Origin: Lutimaribacter saemankumensis
GTDB taxonomy: Bacteria > Pseudomonadota > Alphaproteobacteria > Rhodobacterales > Rhodobacteraceae
Length of the DNA stretch: 64,000 nt
Assembly: GCF_900100005.1 (NCBI RefSeq)
Contig: NZ_FNEB01000001.1
Coordinates: forward strand, 372,001 to 436,000
Direction: 5' to 3'
Within the stretch, counting starts at the first letter, position 1. Each line of letters opens with the position of its first letter. Below are positions 43,940 to 53,502 of the stretch, piece by piece. The notes below the pieces were generated by a model. The model was not told where the DNA came from. It saw only the letters and a program-made list of their open reading frames with translations, and did no database searches. The position numbers were made by a program, and so were the translations under genes.

Positions 43940-44269
43940 ATGAACACCGAAGCCGCAAAGGTCATTATCGGCGCGCTCGTCACCGTTGTGGCAATGGGCA
44001 CGGTGTTCTTTCACCTCGTCGAAGGCTGGAGCTGGCTGGATTCCTATTTCTTCACGGTCGTCACCCTATCGACCGTCGGGTATGGCAATCTGGTGCCGGT
44101 CACGCCACTTGGAAAGATCGCAACCACCGTCCTGATCTTTGCCGGTTTGGGAATTTTCGCCGCAGCGATCCAGCATTTTTCCAACATCACGATTTCCAAC
44201 CGTCTTAGAAAAAGACGGGCGGAGCGTGAAAAGCAACGCGCCGCCACCGACGAGGATCAGGCCGGCTGA
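43940..44269 (+). CDS. Two-helix potassium channel
   Basis: This is a 109-residue ion channel subunit with TM1 (8-26), a pore helix and selectivity filter TVGYGN (45-50), and TM2 (58-80), followed by a basic cytoplasmic tail (RKRRAEREKQR). There is no RCK/NAD-binding domain, so gating is not obvious. It would function as a tetramer. GGAGGG lies close before the ATG. Confidence 0.88.
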   Translation: MNTEAAKVIIGALVTVVAMGTVFFHLVEGWSWLDSYFFTVVTLSTVGYGNLVPVTPLGKIATTVLIFAGLGIFAAAIQHFSNITISNRLRKRRAEREKQRAATDEDQAG

Positions 44270-44379
44270 ACCCCTGGTGGTTTCCGCTACGTCAACCGCC
44301 GCAAAGACCCGCCAAGGGTTGCTACCAAAGGTAGATCGGTGTTCTTTCGAGCACACTCTTGTGATGTGACTGCTTGATT

Positions 44380-45594
44380 ATGCGCGCGAACGCTTTGTCC
44401 CGAACCGAATTCATCGCCCTCATGGCGATGCTCTTTGCCACCATCGCGTTTTCCATAGACGCGATGTTGCCGGCCTTGCCGCAGATCGCGCGCGAGTTGA
44501 CGCCAGACGCGCCGAACCACGTTCAGATGATCGTCACCAGCTTTGTCATCGGGATGGGGATCGCCACATTCTTTGTCGGGCCGTTGTCCGACGCGCTGGG
44601 CCGAAGGGTCGTTCTGCTTTCGGGCGCGGCGCTGTATATCGCGGCCTCGGTTCTGGCATGGCGCGCGCAGACGCTGGAATTCCTGCTGGCGGCGCGGGTT
44701 CTGCAGGGCATCGGCGCATCGGGACCGCGGGTCGTGGCGATGGCCATCGTCCGCGACCTTTACAGCGGACGGCAGATGGCGCGCATCCTGTCCTTCATCA
44801 TGATGACCTTTACTTTGGTGCCCGCGGTGTCGCCGCTGATCGGTGCGTGGATCGCCGCAGCCGCAGGGTGGCGGGCGATTTTCGTGGCCTTCATCGTGTT
44901 TGCCGTGATCTCGGCCCTGTGGCTGGCCCTGCGCCAACCCGAATCCCTCCCGGTCGAGAACCGGCGGCCGATGCGCTTGTCGCTGATGCTTGCCGCCCTG
45001 GTCGAGATGGCCCGGCATCCGACGGTCAGCCTGGCCCTTCTGGCTCAAGCGCTGTGTTATGCGATGCTGTTCCTGATGATCAGCCTTGTTCAGCCGGTTT
45101 ATGACCACGTCTTCGACGCCTCCGACAGCTTTCCCTACTGGTTCGCGCTGGTGTCTTTGATCGCGGCCAGCGCCTCGTTCCTCAACGCGGCGCTCGTGAT
45201 GCGGCTTGGCATGCGCCGACTGGCCACCGCGGCCTTCGGCGTTCAGGTCATCCTGTCGCTGAGCATGACGGCAATCTCGGTGTCGCCGCTTCCGCAATCG
45301 GTGGTCTTCGGCCTGTTCATCGCCTGGCAGGCCAGCGTCTTTTTCCAGACCGGGCTGACCATCGGCAATTTGAATGCCATCGCGATGGAGCCGATGGGCC
45401 ATGTCGCCGGGATGGCCGCGAGCGTGATCGGATCGGTTTCCACGCTTGCAGGCGCGCTGCTGGCGGTACCGATCGGGCTCGGGTTCGACGGAACCGTCCT
45501 GCCGCTGACCCTTGGCGTGGGCACGGTATGTGCAGGCGCCTTTGGCGTGATGATCGTCATGCGCCGGGCCGAAAGACGCCTCGGCCCGGTCTGA
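44380..45594 (+). CDS. Bcr/CflA-type multidrug MFS exporter
   Basis: This is a 404-residue, 12-helix transporter with the loop motif GPLSDALGRRVVLL and helix-5 region AIVRDLYSGRQMARILSFIMM, typical of drug:H+ antiporters such as Bcr. It is a second, distinct member of the same subfamily as the gene at 14356. A small dyad CTACC-AAA-GGTAG (44322-44334) lies in its upstream region. The ATG two codons inside the open frame is preferred to TTG. Confidence 0.87.
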   Translation: MRANALSRTEFIALMAMLFATIAFSIDAMLPALPQIARELTPDAPNHVQMIVTSFVIGMGIATFFVGPLSDALGRRVVLLSGAALYIAASVLAWRAQTLEFLLAARVLQGIGASGPRVVAMAIVRDLYSGRQMARILSFIMMTFTLVPAVSPLIGAWIAAAAGWRAIFVAFIVFAVISALWLALRQPESLPVENRRPMRLSLMLAALVEMARHPTVSLALLAQALCYAMLFLMISLVQPVYDHVFDASDSFPYWFALVSLIAASASFLNAALVMRLGMRRLATAAFGVQVILSLSMTAISVSPLPQSVVFGLFIAWQASVFFQTGLTIGNLNAIAMEPMGHVAGMAASVIGSVSTLAGALLAVPIGLGFDGTVLPLTLGVGTVCAGAFGVMIVMRRAERRLGPV

Positions 45595-45674
45595 GCGCAC
45601 GCGGGCAACGCATCGCGCGTGACCCCGGCGATCGGGCGCGTTAAGACAGGCACACCCCGCCCGAAGGAGAGCCC

Positions 45675-46013
45675 ATGCCAACCCATGTCTACCTGATCCT
45701 GGCCCTTGCCATCCTGGCCGAAACCGTCGGCACATCGGCGTTGCAGGCCAGCCAGCAATTCACACGGCTCTGGCCCTCGGTCCTGGTGGTCGTCGCCTAC
45801 GGGATCAGCTTCTACCTGCTTTCGGTCACGCTCAAGGTGCTGCCGGTGGGGATCGTCTATGCGATCTGGTCCGGCCTGGGCATCGTGTTCATTGCCTTGA
45901 TCGGCTACCTGGTATTCCGGCAGGCGCTCGACTGGCCGGCGGTAACCGGCATGGCGATGATCCTGGGCGGGATCGTGGTCATCCATCTGTTTTCGAACGC
46001 GACCCCGCACTAG
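45675..46013 (+). CDS. Small multidrug resistance (SMR) family exporter
   Basis: This 112-residue protein has four membrane helices and the essential Glu16 in LAETVGTSALQAS, plus the YAIWSGLGIVFIALIG helix-3 block. These are features of EmrE-like proton-coupled exporters of quaternary cations, which work as antiparallel dimers. AAGGAGAG lies 5 bases before the ATG. It follows another exporter by 80 bases. Confidence 0.92.
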   Translation: MPTHVYLILALAILAETVGTSALQASQQFTRLWPSVLVVVAYGISFYLLSVTLKVLPVGIVYAIWSGLGIVFIALIGYLVFRQALDWPAVTGMAMILGGIVVIHLFSNATPH

Positions 46014-46017
46014 CAAA

Positions 46018-46040
46018 GGCCGGGCTGTTCGCCCGGCCCC
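46018..46040. terminator. Terminator-like hairpin between convergent genes
   Basis: Eight-base arms GGCCGGGC/GCCCGGCC (46018-46025 and 46031-46038) with loop TGTTC lie in the 37-base gap between the SMR gene and the minus-strand dehydrogenase. The T-run is weak on both strands, so Rho may assist. Confidence 0.6.
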
Positions 46041-46050
46041 CATTCTTGCC

Positions 46051-46914
46051 TCAGCGCAGCCGCTTGATCAGCGACGAGGTATCCCAGCGCCCACCGCCCA
46101 TGTTCTGCACATCCTTGTAGAACTGATCGACCAAGGCCGTTACCGGCAATGCCGCGCCCAGTTCGTTGCCGGTGGACAGGCAGATACCCAGATCCTTGCG
46201 CATCCAGTCCACCGCGAACCCGTATTCAAAGAAATCGTCCAGCATGGTTTCGTGGCGGTTTTCCATTTGCCAGCTTCCCGCCGCGCCGCCTTTGATCACC
46301 TCGACCACGGCCTTGCCGTCGAGCCCGGCCTTTTGCGCAAAGGCCAAGCCCTCGGACAGGCCCTGCACAAGCCCCGCGATGCAGATCTGGTTGACCATCT
46401 TGGTCAGCTGCCCCGCGCCGCTTTCACCCAGGCGTTTGATCGACCGACCATAGGCCTGCATCACCGGCTCGGCACGGTCATAATGGCCTTCATCGCCGCC
46501 GCACATGATCGACAGCACGCCGTTCTCGGCCCCCGCCTGTCCGCCGGAGACCGGCGCATCGACGAAACCCACGCCCTGCCCTTTGGCCGCCTCGTAAAGC
46601 TCTGCCGTGACCTTGGCCGACACCGTGGTGTGATCGACGAAAACCGTGCCTTCGGCCATGCCGGCCAGCGCGCCGTCATCGCCCAGCACCACGCTGCGCA
46701 GGTCGTCGTCATTACCGACGCATGCCATCACGAATTCCGCGCCCTCGGCGGCCTCGCGCGGGGTCGCGGCGCTGCTGCCGCCGTGCTCCGCCACCCACTT
46801 TTCCGCCTTTGCTGGCGTCCGGTTGTAGACGCAGACCTCGTGCCCCGCTTTCGCGAGGTGGCCCGCCATCGGATATCCCATCACCCCGAGCCCCAGAAAC
46901 GTCACCTTGGCCAT
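46051..46914 (-). CDS. 3-hydroxyisobutyrate dehydrogenase-like NAD(P) oxidoreductase
   Basis: This is a 287-residue beta-hydroxyacid dehydrogenase. It has the N-terminal Rossmann motif GLGVMGYPMAGHL, the substrate-binding DAPVSGGQAGAENG (near 119-132) and catalytic Lys172 in GAGQLTKMVNQ. The family covers 3-hydroxyisobutyrate, tartronate semialdehyde and glyoxylate/succinic-semialdehyde reductases, so the substrate is uncertain. Of two adjacent ATGs the second is preferred, with GGAGG 6 bases upstream. Confidence 0.86.
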   Translation of the reverse strand: MAKVTFLGLGVMGYPMAGHLAKAGHEVCVYNRTPAKAEKWVAEHGGSSAATPREAAEGAEFVMACVGNDDDLRSVVLGDDGALAGMAEGTVFVDHTTVSAKVTAELYEAAKGQGVGFVDAPVSGGQAGAENGVLSIMCGGDEGHYDRAEPVMQAYGRSIKRLGESGAGQLTKMVNQICIAGLVQGLSEGLAFAQKAGLDGKAVVEVIKGGAAGSWQMENRHETMLDDFFEYGFAVDWMRKDLGICLSTGNELGAALPVTALVDQFYKDVQNMGGGRWDTSSLIKRLR

Positions 46915-46999
46915 CATACCCCTCCTTCTAGTGTTTGTGTTCGCCTTGGTTTGTGTCTAGGGAACGGGGCAAAGGCAAGGATGAACTGGACAGAGGGCA

Positions 47000-49465
47000 A
47001 TGGTGCAGGTTTTCCAATGGCTCCTGCGGATCACGGGCGGGCTGATCGTGCTGACGCTTCTGGCGCTGTTCGTGACCTATTACCTCGCCGCCCGGTCCCT
47101 GCCCGATTATGACGCCACGCACGATGTAACGGGACTGTCCGCGCCGGTCGAAATCGTTCGCGACAACGCCAACGTCCCGCACATACTGGGCAACAGCGAT
47201 GCCGACGTGTTCTTTGGCCTTGGCTATGCCCATGCCCAGGACAGGCTGTGGCAGATGGTTGTGCTGCGGCGCACCGCCCAGGGCCGCCTGAGCGAGGTCT
47301 TCGGCACCCGCACCGTGGAAACCGACATGCTGATGCGGCGGCTGGATATCTACGGTGCCGCCCAAGCCTCGGTCGAGGTACAGGATGCCGCGACTATGGC
47401 GGTCCTGCGCGCTTATGCCGATGGCGTGAATGCCCGCCTCGCCGAAATCAACGAACGGGCCCTAGGCCGTGGCGCGCCGGAAATGTTCCTGTTCAACCCC
47501 GCCGTCGCCCCCTGGCAGCCGGCCGATTCCATCGCGCTGGTCAAGCTTATGGCCCTGCAGGTCACCGATCACCTGCAGGCCGAGGTCCGGCGCGCACGGG
47601 TGTCGCTGCTGTTGCCCGATACCGCGCGGGTCGCCGACATCCTGCCCGAAGCGCCCGGCAGCGGCGTGGCCGCCCTGCCCGATTATGCCGCGCTATACGA
47701 CGCGCCGATGCCACGGATCGCAGGGGCCACCCGCCATAACGATGACCCGCTATGGCCTGTCGCCCGCGCGGGCCTGTCCGGCGCCTCGAACGCCTGGGCG
47801 GCTGCCCCCAAACGCTCGGCCTCGGGCGGGACGCTGATGGCCAACGACCCGCATCTGCCGCTGACCGCCCCCGCCATCTGGTATCTCGCCCGGCTGGAAC
47901 TGGCCTCGGGCGGGGTGATCGGCGCGACGATTCCGGGCATACCCGTCGTCATGTCAGGCCGCAGCGAAGACCTCGGCTGGGGGATCGCTGCCTCCTACAT
48001 GGACGATCAGGACGTGTTTTTCGAAAAGCTGAACCCTGACGACCCCGAGCAATACGAGACACCCGACGGGTTCGCCACGTTCGAAACCCGCCGCTCGATC
48101 CTGCGGATCAAGGATGAAATGCCGGTTACGCTGACCCTGCGCTGGACGCAGAACGGCCCCGTGCTGCCCGGCTCGGAGTTCGACCTTTCGACGATCACCC
48201 CGCAGGGTCATGTCGCGGCGCTGGCCTGGACAGGGCTGTCGCCCGAGGATCGGTCGATCGCGGCCTGGCTGCGCCTGATGCAGGCCAAGACCGTGCAGGA
48301 CGCCATCGCCGCGGCCGAACCCCATGTCGCGCCGTCGCTGAACCTGGTCGCCGTCGATGGCGTGCAGATCGCCATGAAAACGATAGGCGCCGCCCCGCGC
48401 CGCGACGCCGAACACCAAAGCCAGGGGCGCCTGCCCGCGCCCGGATGGCTGGACCGCAACCGCTGGAAAGGGATCAGCCCCTATTCCTCCAACCCGGAAT
48501 TCATCTCGCCCCCTGGCGGAATTGTCGGGACGACCAACAACAAGATCGTGGACCGGCCCTTTCCGCTCCACATGTCGTTTCACTGGGGCGACACGCAGCG
48601 GGTGCAGCGCTGGACGCGCCTGATGCAATCGCGCCAGGTGCACACCCGCGACAGCTTCATCGAGGCGCAGCTCGATACCGTGTCGCCGACAGCGCGCACC
48701 TTGCTGCCGCTTATCGGCGCCGATCTGTGGTTCACCGGAGTGGCCGCGCCCGAAGGTACGCCCGAGCGCCAGCGCCAGGATGCGCTGGCCCTGCTGGCGA
48801 ACTGGACGGGCGAAATGAACGAACACCTGCCCGAACCGCTGATCTATTCCGCATGGGTTCGCGCGCTGCAGGACCGGCTGATCCGGGATGAGCTGGGCCC
48901 GCTTGCGCAGGACTTCACCCATATCGAGCCGCTGTTCATCGAGCGCGTCTTTCGCAACGTGGATGGCGCAGGGGTCTGGTGCGACGTGATCCAGAGCGCG
49001 CCGCGCGAAAGCTGCACCGACATGGCACGGCTTGCGCTGGATGACGCGATCATCTGGCTTGAGGAAAACTATGGCACCGCGCTGGAATCGCTTAGGTGGG
49101 GCGATGCGCACCAGGCCACGCACCAGCATCCGACGCTTGGCCAGGTTCCGCTGTTGCGCTGGGTGGTCAATATCCGCCAATCCACCTCGGGCGGCGACAA
49201 CACGCTGCAACGTGGCCTGACACGCGGCAGCGGTCCGGCCCCGTTCGAAAACGTGCATGCCGCCGGGTATCGCGGCGTCTACGACTTCACAGACCCCGAC
49301 AGTTCGGTCTTCATCATCGCGACGGGCCAGTCCGGCCATCCGCTGTCGCGCTACTACGACGACATGGGCGAACTGTGGCGGCGTGGCGAATACATCCCGA
49401 TGTCCCTGGACCTGAACCTGGCCCGGGCCGCAGCCGTCGGCGTGACCCGCCTGGAACCGCGCTAG
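47000..49465 (+). CDS. Penicillin acylase family Ntn hydrolase
   Basis: This 821-residue exported or anchored enzyme has one N-terminal hydrophobic helix (about 9-30). It is expected to self-cleave into two chains, exposing Ser263 of the GASNAW motif as the catalytic N-terminal nucleophile. Family blocks include VEIVRDNANVPHILG near the start of the alpha chain and NDPHLPL just after the nucleophile. Members hydrolyse beta-lactam side chains or N-acyl-homoserine lactones. Given the LuxR solo in the window a quorum-quenching role is conceivable, but this is speculation. Confidence 0.88.
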   Translation: MVQVFQWLLRITGGLIVLTLLALFVTYYLAARSLPDYDATHDVTGLSAPVEIVRDNANVPHILGNSDADVFFGLGYAHAQDRLWQMVVLRRTAQGRLSEVFGTRTVETDMLMRRLDIYGAAQASVEVQDAATMAVLRAYADGVNARLAEINERALGRGAPEMFLFNPAVAPWQPADSIALVKLMALQVTDHLQAEVRRARVSLLLPDTARVADILPEAPGSGVAALPDYAALYDAPMPRIAGATRHNDDPLWPVARAGLSGASNAWAAAPKRSASGGTLMANDPHLPLTAPAIWYLARLELASGGVIGATIPGIPVVMSGRSEDLGWGIAASYMDDQDVFFEKLNPDDPEQYETPDGFATFETRRSILRIKDEMPVTLTLRWTQNGPVLPGSEFDLSTITPQGHVAALAWTGLSPEDRSIAAWLRLMQAKTVQDAIAAAEPHVAPSLNLVAVDGVQIAMKTIGAAPRRDAEHQSQGRLPAPGWLDRNRWKGISPYSSNPEFISPPGGIVGTTNNKIVDRPFPLHMSFHWGDTQRVQRWTRLMQSRQVHTRDSFIEAQLDTVSPTARTLLPLIGADLWFTGVAAPEGTPERQRQDALALLANWTGEMNEHLPEPLIYSAWVRALQDRLIRDELGPLAQDFTHIEPLFIERVFRNVDGAGVWCDVIQSAPRESCTDMARLALDDAIIWLEENYGTALESLRWGDAHQATHQHPTLGQVPLLRWVVNIRQSTSGGDNTLQRGLTRGSGPAPFENVHAAGYRGVYDFTDPDSSVFIIATGQSGHPLSRYYDDMGELWRRGEYIPMSLDLNLARAAAVGVTRLEPR

Positions 49466-49519
49466 CCATCCCGCAAGGCGGGAACCGCATCAAATTATCA
49501 CCCGAATGCCGCCATGAAA

Positions 49520-49548
49520 TTGACACATACCTTAACGACAGTGTCGTC
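49520..49548 (+). promoter_or_regulatory. Possible promoter with overlapping palindrome
   Basis: A perfect -35 box TTGACA (49520-49525) is followed by the palindrome ACGACA-G-TGTCGT (49535-49547), which occupies the expected -10 region. No good -10 sequence is present, so the promoter, if real, might need an activator or be blocked by a repressor at the palindrome. No gene follows before the terminator 30 bases on. Confidence 0.35.
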
Positions 49549-49576
49549 ATTCGTGAGAGTGTGATTTGAGAATTTC

Positions 49577-49620
49577 CAGCCTGCCGCGCTTGATAGTGCG
49601 GCGGGCTGATTCTTTTTTTT
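49577..49620 (+). terminator. Strong intrinsic terminator
   Basis: Eleven-base arms (CAGCCTGCCGC at 49577-49587 and GCGGCGGGCTG at 49598-49608, one T-G pair) with a 10-base loop are followed by ATTC and eight T. The T-G pair suits + strand RNA. It would end the penicillin-acylase transcript or a short independent RNA. Confidence 0.85.
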
Positions 49621-49661
49621 GGCGAACGCGATCTGGACGCGCATGGCGTGTCGGGCTCGGA

Positions 49662-50786
49662 TCAGTCCTCGCCCTGCGCCTCGGCGCGGGATTTCCCGGC
49701 GACATTCATTGCCAGTGTCGCGGCCATGAATTCATCCAGGTCGCCATCGAGCACACCCTGCGTATCGCTGGTTTCGTGGCTTGTGCGCAGATCCTTGACC
49801 ATCTGGTAGGGCTGCAGCACGTAGGACCGGATCTGGTTACCCCAGCCCGCCTCGCCCTTGGCTTCGTGCGCCTCCTGGATCGACGCCGTGCGCTTTTCCA
49901 GTTCCAACTGGTAGAGCCGCGATTTCAGCGCCTTCATGGCGATGTCGCGGTTCTGGTGCTGGGATTTCTCCGAACTCGTCACCACGATCCCCGTCGGAAT
50001 GTGGGTAATCCGCACCGCCGAGTCGGTGGTGTTGACGTGCTGACCGCCCGCACCGGACGAACGGTAGGTGTCGATACGGATATCGGCCGGGTTCACTTCG
50101 ATCTCGATATTGTCGTCGACGACAGGATAGACCCAGACCGAGGCAAACGAGGTTTCGCGCGTGCCCTTGCCGAAGGGTGAAATACGCACAAGGCGATGCA
50201 CACCGGATTCGGATTTCAGCCAGCCATAGGCGTTCTGGCCCTTGATCTGGTAGACGACCGATTTGATCCCGGCCTCGGTGCCGGGGCTCATGTCCTGCTG
50301 ATCGACGGTGAAACCGCGCCGCTCGGCCCAGCGGACATACATCCGCGCCAGCATCTGCGCCCAGTCGCAGGCCTCCGTGCCCCCGGCCCCGGCATTGATT
50401 TCAAGGAAGGCGTCATTGCCATCCGCCTCGCCGTTCAGCAGCGCCTCGAGTTCCTTGGCCGCCGCCTTTTGCGCCAGTGACTTCAGCGCGGTTTCGGCCT
50501 CTGACACGACCTCTTCATCGCCTTCCATCTCGCCCAGTTCGATCAGTTCGACATTGTCCGACATTTCCTGCCGGATGGACTCGTAGGTGTCGATGGAATC
50601 GACCAGCACCTGGCGGTCGCGCATCAGCTTTTGCGCGGCGGCCGGATCGTCCCACAGATTGGGATCCTCGACGCGCGCATTGAATTCCTCCAGCCGGTGC
50701 TGGGCCGTGTCCCAATCCATCCGCTGGCGCAACAGCTCCAGCGATTTTTCGATCTCGGCAACGGTATTCTGGGCCTCTGCGCGCAT
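49662..50786 (-). CDS. prfB: Peptide chain release factor 2
   Basis: RF2 terminates translation at UGA and UAA. The 374-residue product has the anticodon-mimic SPF (ISPFGKG) and the GGQ motif (GAGGQHVN) that PrmC methylates. The reading frame is continuous from MRAEAQNTV, so the programmed frameshift found in many bacteria is absent here. It follows the PBP1A gene by 90 bases on the same strand. Confidence 0.96.
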   Translation of the reverse strand: MRAEAQNTVAEIEKSLELLRQRMDWDTAQHRLEEFNARVEDPNLWDDPAAAQKLMRDRQVLVDSIDTYESIRQEMSDNVELIELGEMEGDEEVVSEAETALKSLAQKAAAKELEALLNGEADGNDAFLEINAGAGGTEACDWAQMLARMYVRWAERRGFTVDQQDMSPGTEAGIKSVVYQIKGQNAYGWLKSESGVHRLVRISPFGKGTRETSFASVWVYPVVDDNIEIEVNPADIRIDTYRSSGAGGQHVNTTDSAVRITHIPTGIVVTSSEKSQHQNRDIAMKALKSRLYQLELEKRTASIQEAHEAKGEAGWGNQIRSYVLQPYQMVKDLRTSHETSDTQGVLDGDLDEFMAATLAMNVAGKSRAEAQGED

Positions 50787-50876
50787 CGCATTGTCCTGAT
50801 TTGGTGTTTCAGACCGGGGTGATAGACCACCGCCTGCCAAGGGGCAAGCGGCGAGAACGCGGGGCGGGCACTGGCG

Positions 50877-53405
50877 TCAGTACAGCCCGCCCGAGCTAAG
50901 TGTCCCGAAATTCGCTTTCGGACCGACGACGGCCTTCTTGCCCGTCGATGTGGTCACTTCGCGGCCGGTGGCGCTACCGACCTCTTCGACAAGCGGCAGG
51001 TTCGCCCCCATGGCGAAACCGCCGTCAAAGGTAATCCCGAACAACGGCTCTTCGCCTTCGCGGAAACATTCGGCCACTACATTGTCGCCCGTCGCGTCAT
51101 CGCTCAGCCGGGCGCCGGTAAAGCGGTCGATCTTGATGAACATGCATTCGTCGGGGATGCGGAAGCGGCCGCCGCCATACTTCTCGATTGCCTGCGTCAT
51201 GAACCGCTGGAACACCGGGCCGCAGAACCCGCCGCCGGACGCGCCCCGCCCCATGCTGCGCGGTTGGTCATACCCGATATAGCAGCCCGCGACGACCGAG
51301 TTGGTGAACCCGATGAACCACACGTCCTTGGCATCGTTGGTGGTGCCGGTCTTGCCCGCGACGGGAACCGGCAGGTTTACCGTGCCAGACGCGGTCCCGC
51401 GCTGCACGACGCCTGTCATCATCGAGGTCAACTGGTAGGCCGTGACCGCATTCATCACCCGCTCCCGGTTCGACAGGATGCTGGGGCTCTGGCTGGGCGG
51501 GATCGTGGGATCGTTGCAGTCGATGCAATCCCGCTTGTCATGGCGGTAGACGGTGTTGCCGTAACGGTCCTGGATACGGTCGACCAGCGTCGGTTCCACA
51601 CGCTCCCCGCCATTGGCGAACATCGCGTAGGCGGCGACCATCTTGAACAGCGTCGTTTCCTCGGACCCCAGCGAATTCGCCAGGAACCGGCCCATATTGT
51701 CGTAAACGCCGAATTTCTCGGCGTAGTCGGCCACGACGTCCATGCCCACCTCTTGCGCGAGGCGGATGGTCATCAGGTTCCGCGACCGTTCGATGCCGGT
51801 GCGCAGCGGCGTCGGGCCGTAATAGGTGTTCGACGCGTTCTTGGGCCGCCACAGGCCCTGGGGCGTGTCGATTTCGATCGGGGCGTCGATGATGATGGTT
51901 GCGGGCGTGTAGCCACTGTCCAGCGCCGATGCATAGACAAACGGCTTGAACGACGACCCCGGCTGGCGCTGGGCCTGCGTGGCCCGGTTGAACACCGAAT
52001 GCTGGTACGAAAACCCGCCCTGCATCGCGATCACGCGGCCGGTATTGACGTCCATCGCCATGAACCCGCCCTGCACCTCGGGCACCTGCCGCAGGCTCCA
52101 GCGGATGAAATCGCCGGCGCCATCGTCGCCGCTGGTCATCCGGCGCACCAGAACCACATCGCCGACCTTGAAATTGTCGAAGAAATCGCCGCGCATCCAC
52201 GCGATATCCTTGCGCGGGACAACAAAAGGCTCGGCGTCGGTCTCGTCGACGCCTTCGACACCGATGCGCAATTGCTGATCTTCGACCGCCAGAACGACCG
52301 CGGGATACCAAGTTCCGTCCAGTTCGATGTCGCGCGGCACCTCAGCCGAGGCCAAAGCCGCGCGCCAGGCCTCTTCGCTGCCCAACTGGTCTTCGGGGAT
52401 GGTCACCTCGGTGCCGCGCCAGATGCCGGCCCCGCGGTCATATTCTTCAAGCTGGCGGCGCAGCGACTTTGCTGCCACCTTCTGCATCTCGGGGTCGATC
52501 GTGGCGCGCACGGTCATGCCGCCGGAAAAGAACTCGTCCTCGCCGAAGGTATCCGACAATTGGCGGCGAATTTCATCGGTGAAATAGTCGCGCGGCGGCA
52601 GCGCCGACTTGAAACTGTCGAAATCGCCATTCTGCACCGAGCGCAGCGGCATGTCGCGTTCGCTCAGGTACTGTTCTTCGGTCAGGTACCCGTTTTCGAA
52701 CATTTCCTTCAGAACGAAATTGCGCCGCGCCAGAAGGCGGTCTTTCTGCCGGACTGGGTGATAATCGGACGGCGCCTTGGGCATCGAGGCCAGCGTCGCG
52801 GCCTCGTGCGGGGCAAGCTGGCTCAGCGTCTTGTTGAAATAGGTCTGCGCCGCCGCCGTCACCCCATAGGAATTCTGCCCCAGGAAGATCTCGTTGAGAT
52901 ACAGTTCCAGGATCTTGTCCTTGGACAAGGTTTCTTCCAGGCGGGTCGCAAGGATGATTTCCTTGATCTTGCGTTCGGCGCGGCGCTCGCCACCCAGCAG
53001 AAAGTTCTTCATGACCTGCTGCGTGATCGTCGATGCACCGCGGATATCCTGTCCGCGCGAACGAACGGCGTCGATCGCCGCACTGGCGATGCCGCGCGCG
53101 TCGTAACCCTTGTGGGTGTAGAAATTCTTGTCCTCGGCACTGATGAACGCCTGTTTGACAAGATCGGGTATCTCGTCGGCGGGCGTGAACAGACGCCGTT
53201 CCTGCGCGAATTCGTCGATCAGCCGCCCCTGGGCCGAATAGATCCGGCTGATCGTGGGCGGCGTGTATTGCGCAAGGCTTTCGTGGCTCGGCAGATCGCG
53301 GCCATACATCCAGAAGATCGCGCCGATGCTCAGCGCGACCATGAACAGGCCAAGCGTGATCAGCGTGAAGATCGCGCCGAAAAAGGACAGAACGAACCGT
53401 ATCAA
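50877..53405 (-). CDS. mrcA: Bifunctional penicillin-binding protein 1A
   Basis: This is an 842-residue class A PBP that polymerises and cross-links peptidoglycan. It has one N-terminal membrane helix (about 5-32), the GT51 glycosyltransferase domain (about 50-225; catalytic Glu91 in EDKNFYTHKG, GASTITQQVMKN), an OB-like insert, and a transpeptidase domain with nucleophile Ser484 (SSFK), an SRN motif and KTG (685-687). It lies between the amidase and prfB genes in what looks like one operon. Confidence 0.95.
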   Translation of the reverse strand: MIRFVLSFFGAIFTLITLGLFMVALSIGAIFWMYGRDLPSHESLAQYTPPTISRIYSAQGRLIDEFAQERRLFTPADEIPDLVKQAFISAEDKNFYTHKGYDARGIASAAIDAVRSRGQDIRGASTITQQVMKNFLLGGERRAERKIKEIILATRLEETLSKDKILELYLNEIFLGQNSYGVTAAAQTYFNKTLSQLAPHEAATLASMPKAPSDYHPVRQKDRLLARRNFVLKEMFENGYLTEEQYLSERDMPLRSVQNGDFDSFKSALPPRDYFTDEIRRQLSDTFGEDEFFSGGMTVRATIDPEMQKVAAKSLRRQLEEYDRGAGIWRGTEVTIPEDQLGSEEAWRAALASAEVPRDIELDGTWYPAVVLAVEDQQLRIGVEGVDETDAEPFVVPRKDIAWMRGDFFDNFKVGDVVLVRRMTSGDDGAGDFIRWSLRQVPEVQGGFMAMDVNTGRVIAMQGGFSYQHSVFNRATQAQRQPGSSFKPFVYASALDSGYTPATIIIDAPIEIDTPQGLWRPKNASNTYYGPTPLRTGIERSRNLMTIRLAQEVGMDVVADYAEKFGVYDNMGRFLANSLGSEETTLFKMVAAYAMFANGGERVEPTLVDRIQDRYGNTVYRHDKRDCIDCNDPTIPPSQSPSILSNRERVMNAVTAYQLTSMMTGVVQRGTASGTVNLPVPVAGKTGTTNDAKDVWFIGFTNSVVAGCYIGYDQPRSMGRGASGGGFCGPVFQRFMTQAIEKYGGGRFRIPDECMFIKIDRFTGARLSDDATGDNVVAECFREGEEPLFGITFDGGFAMGANLPLVEEVGSATGREVTTSTGKKAVVGPKANFGTLSSGGLY

Positions 53406-53502
53406 AAGCGTTTCCCTTGCAGTCTGCGGCCTCTATACGCGCGCGACCGGTCGCGGTCAAAACAACTTGGCGTGGGGCATGGGCAAAACCTTGCCCGCCG
53501 GG

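Noticed and set aside
43878-43943. A 21-codon frame whose stop overlaps the potassium-channel start
   Set aside because: It has no convincing ribosome site and no conservation evidence; coupling to the channel gene is possible but unsupported.
44322-44334. Dyad CTACC-AAA-GGTAG upstream of the second MFS exporter as an operator
   Set aside because: It is short, with no regulator gene nearby, and such a dyad is expected by chance in 64 kb.
47000-49465. Calling the Ntn hydrolase a quorum-quenching AHL acylase
   Set aside because: The family includes AHL acylases, but specificity cannot be read from the sequence and the LuxR gene is 20 kb away.
49662-50786. Programmed frameshift in prfB
   Set aside because: The frame is continuous from the start codon and no in-frame UGA is bypassed.
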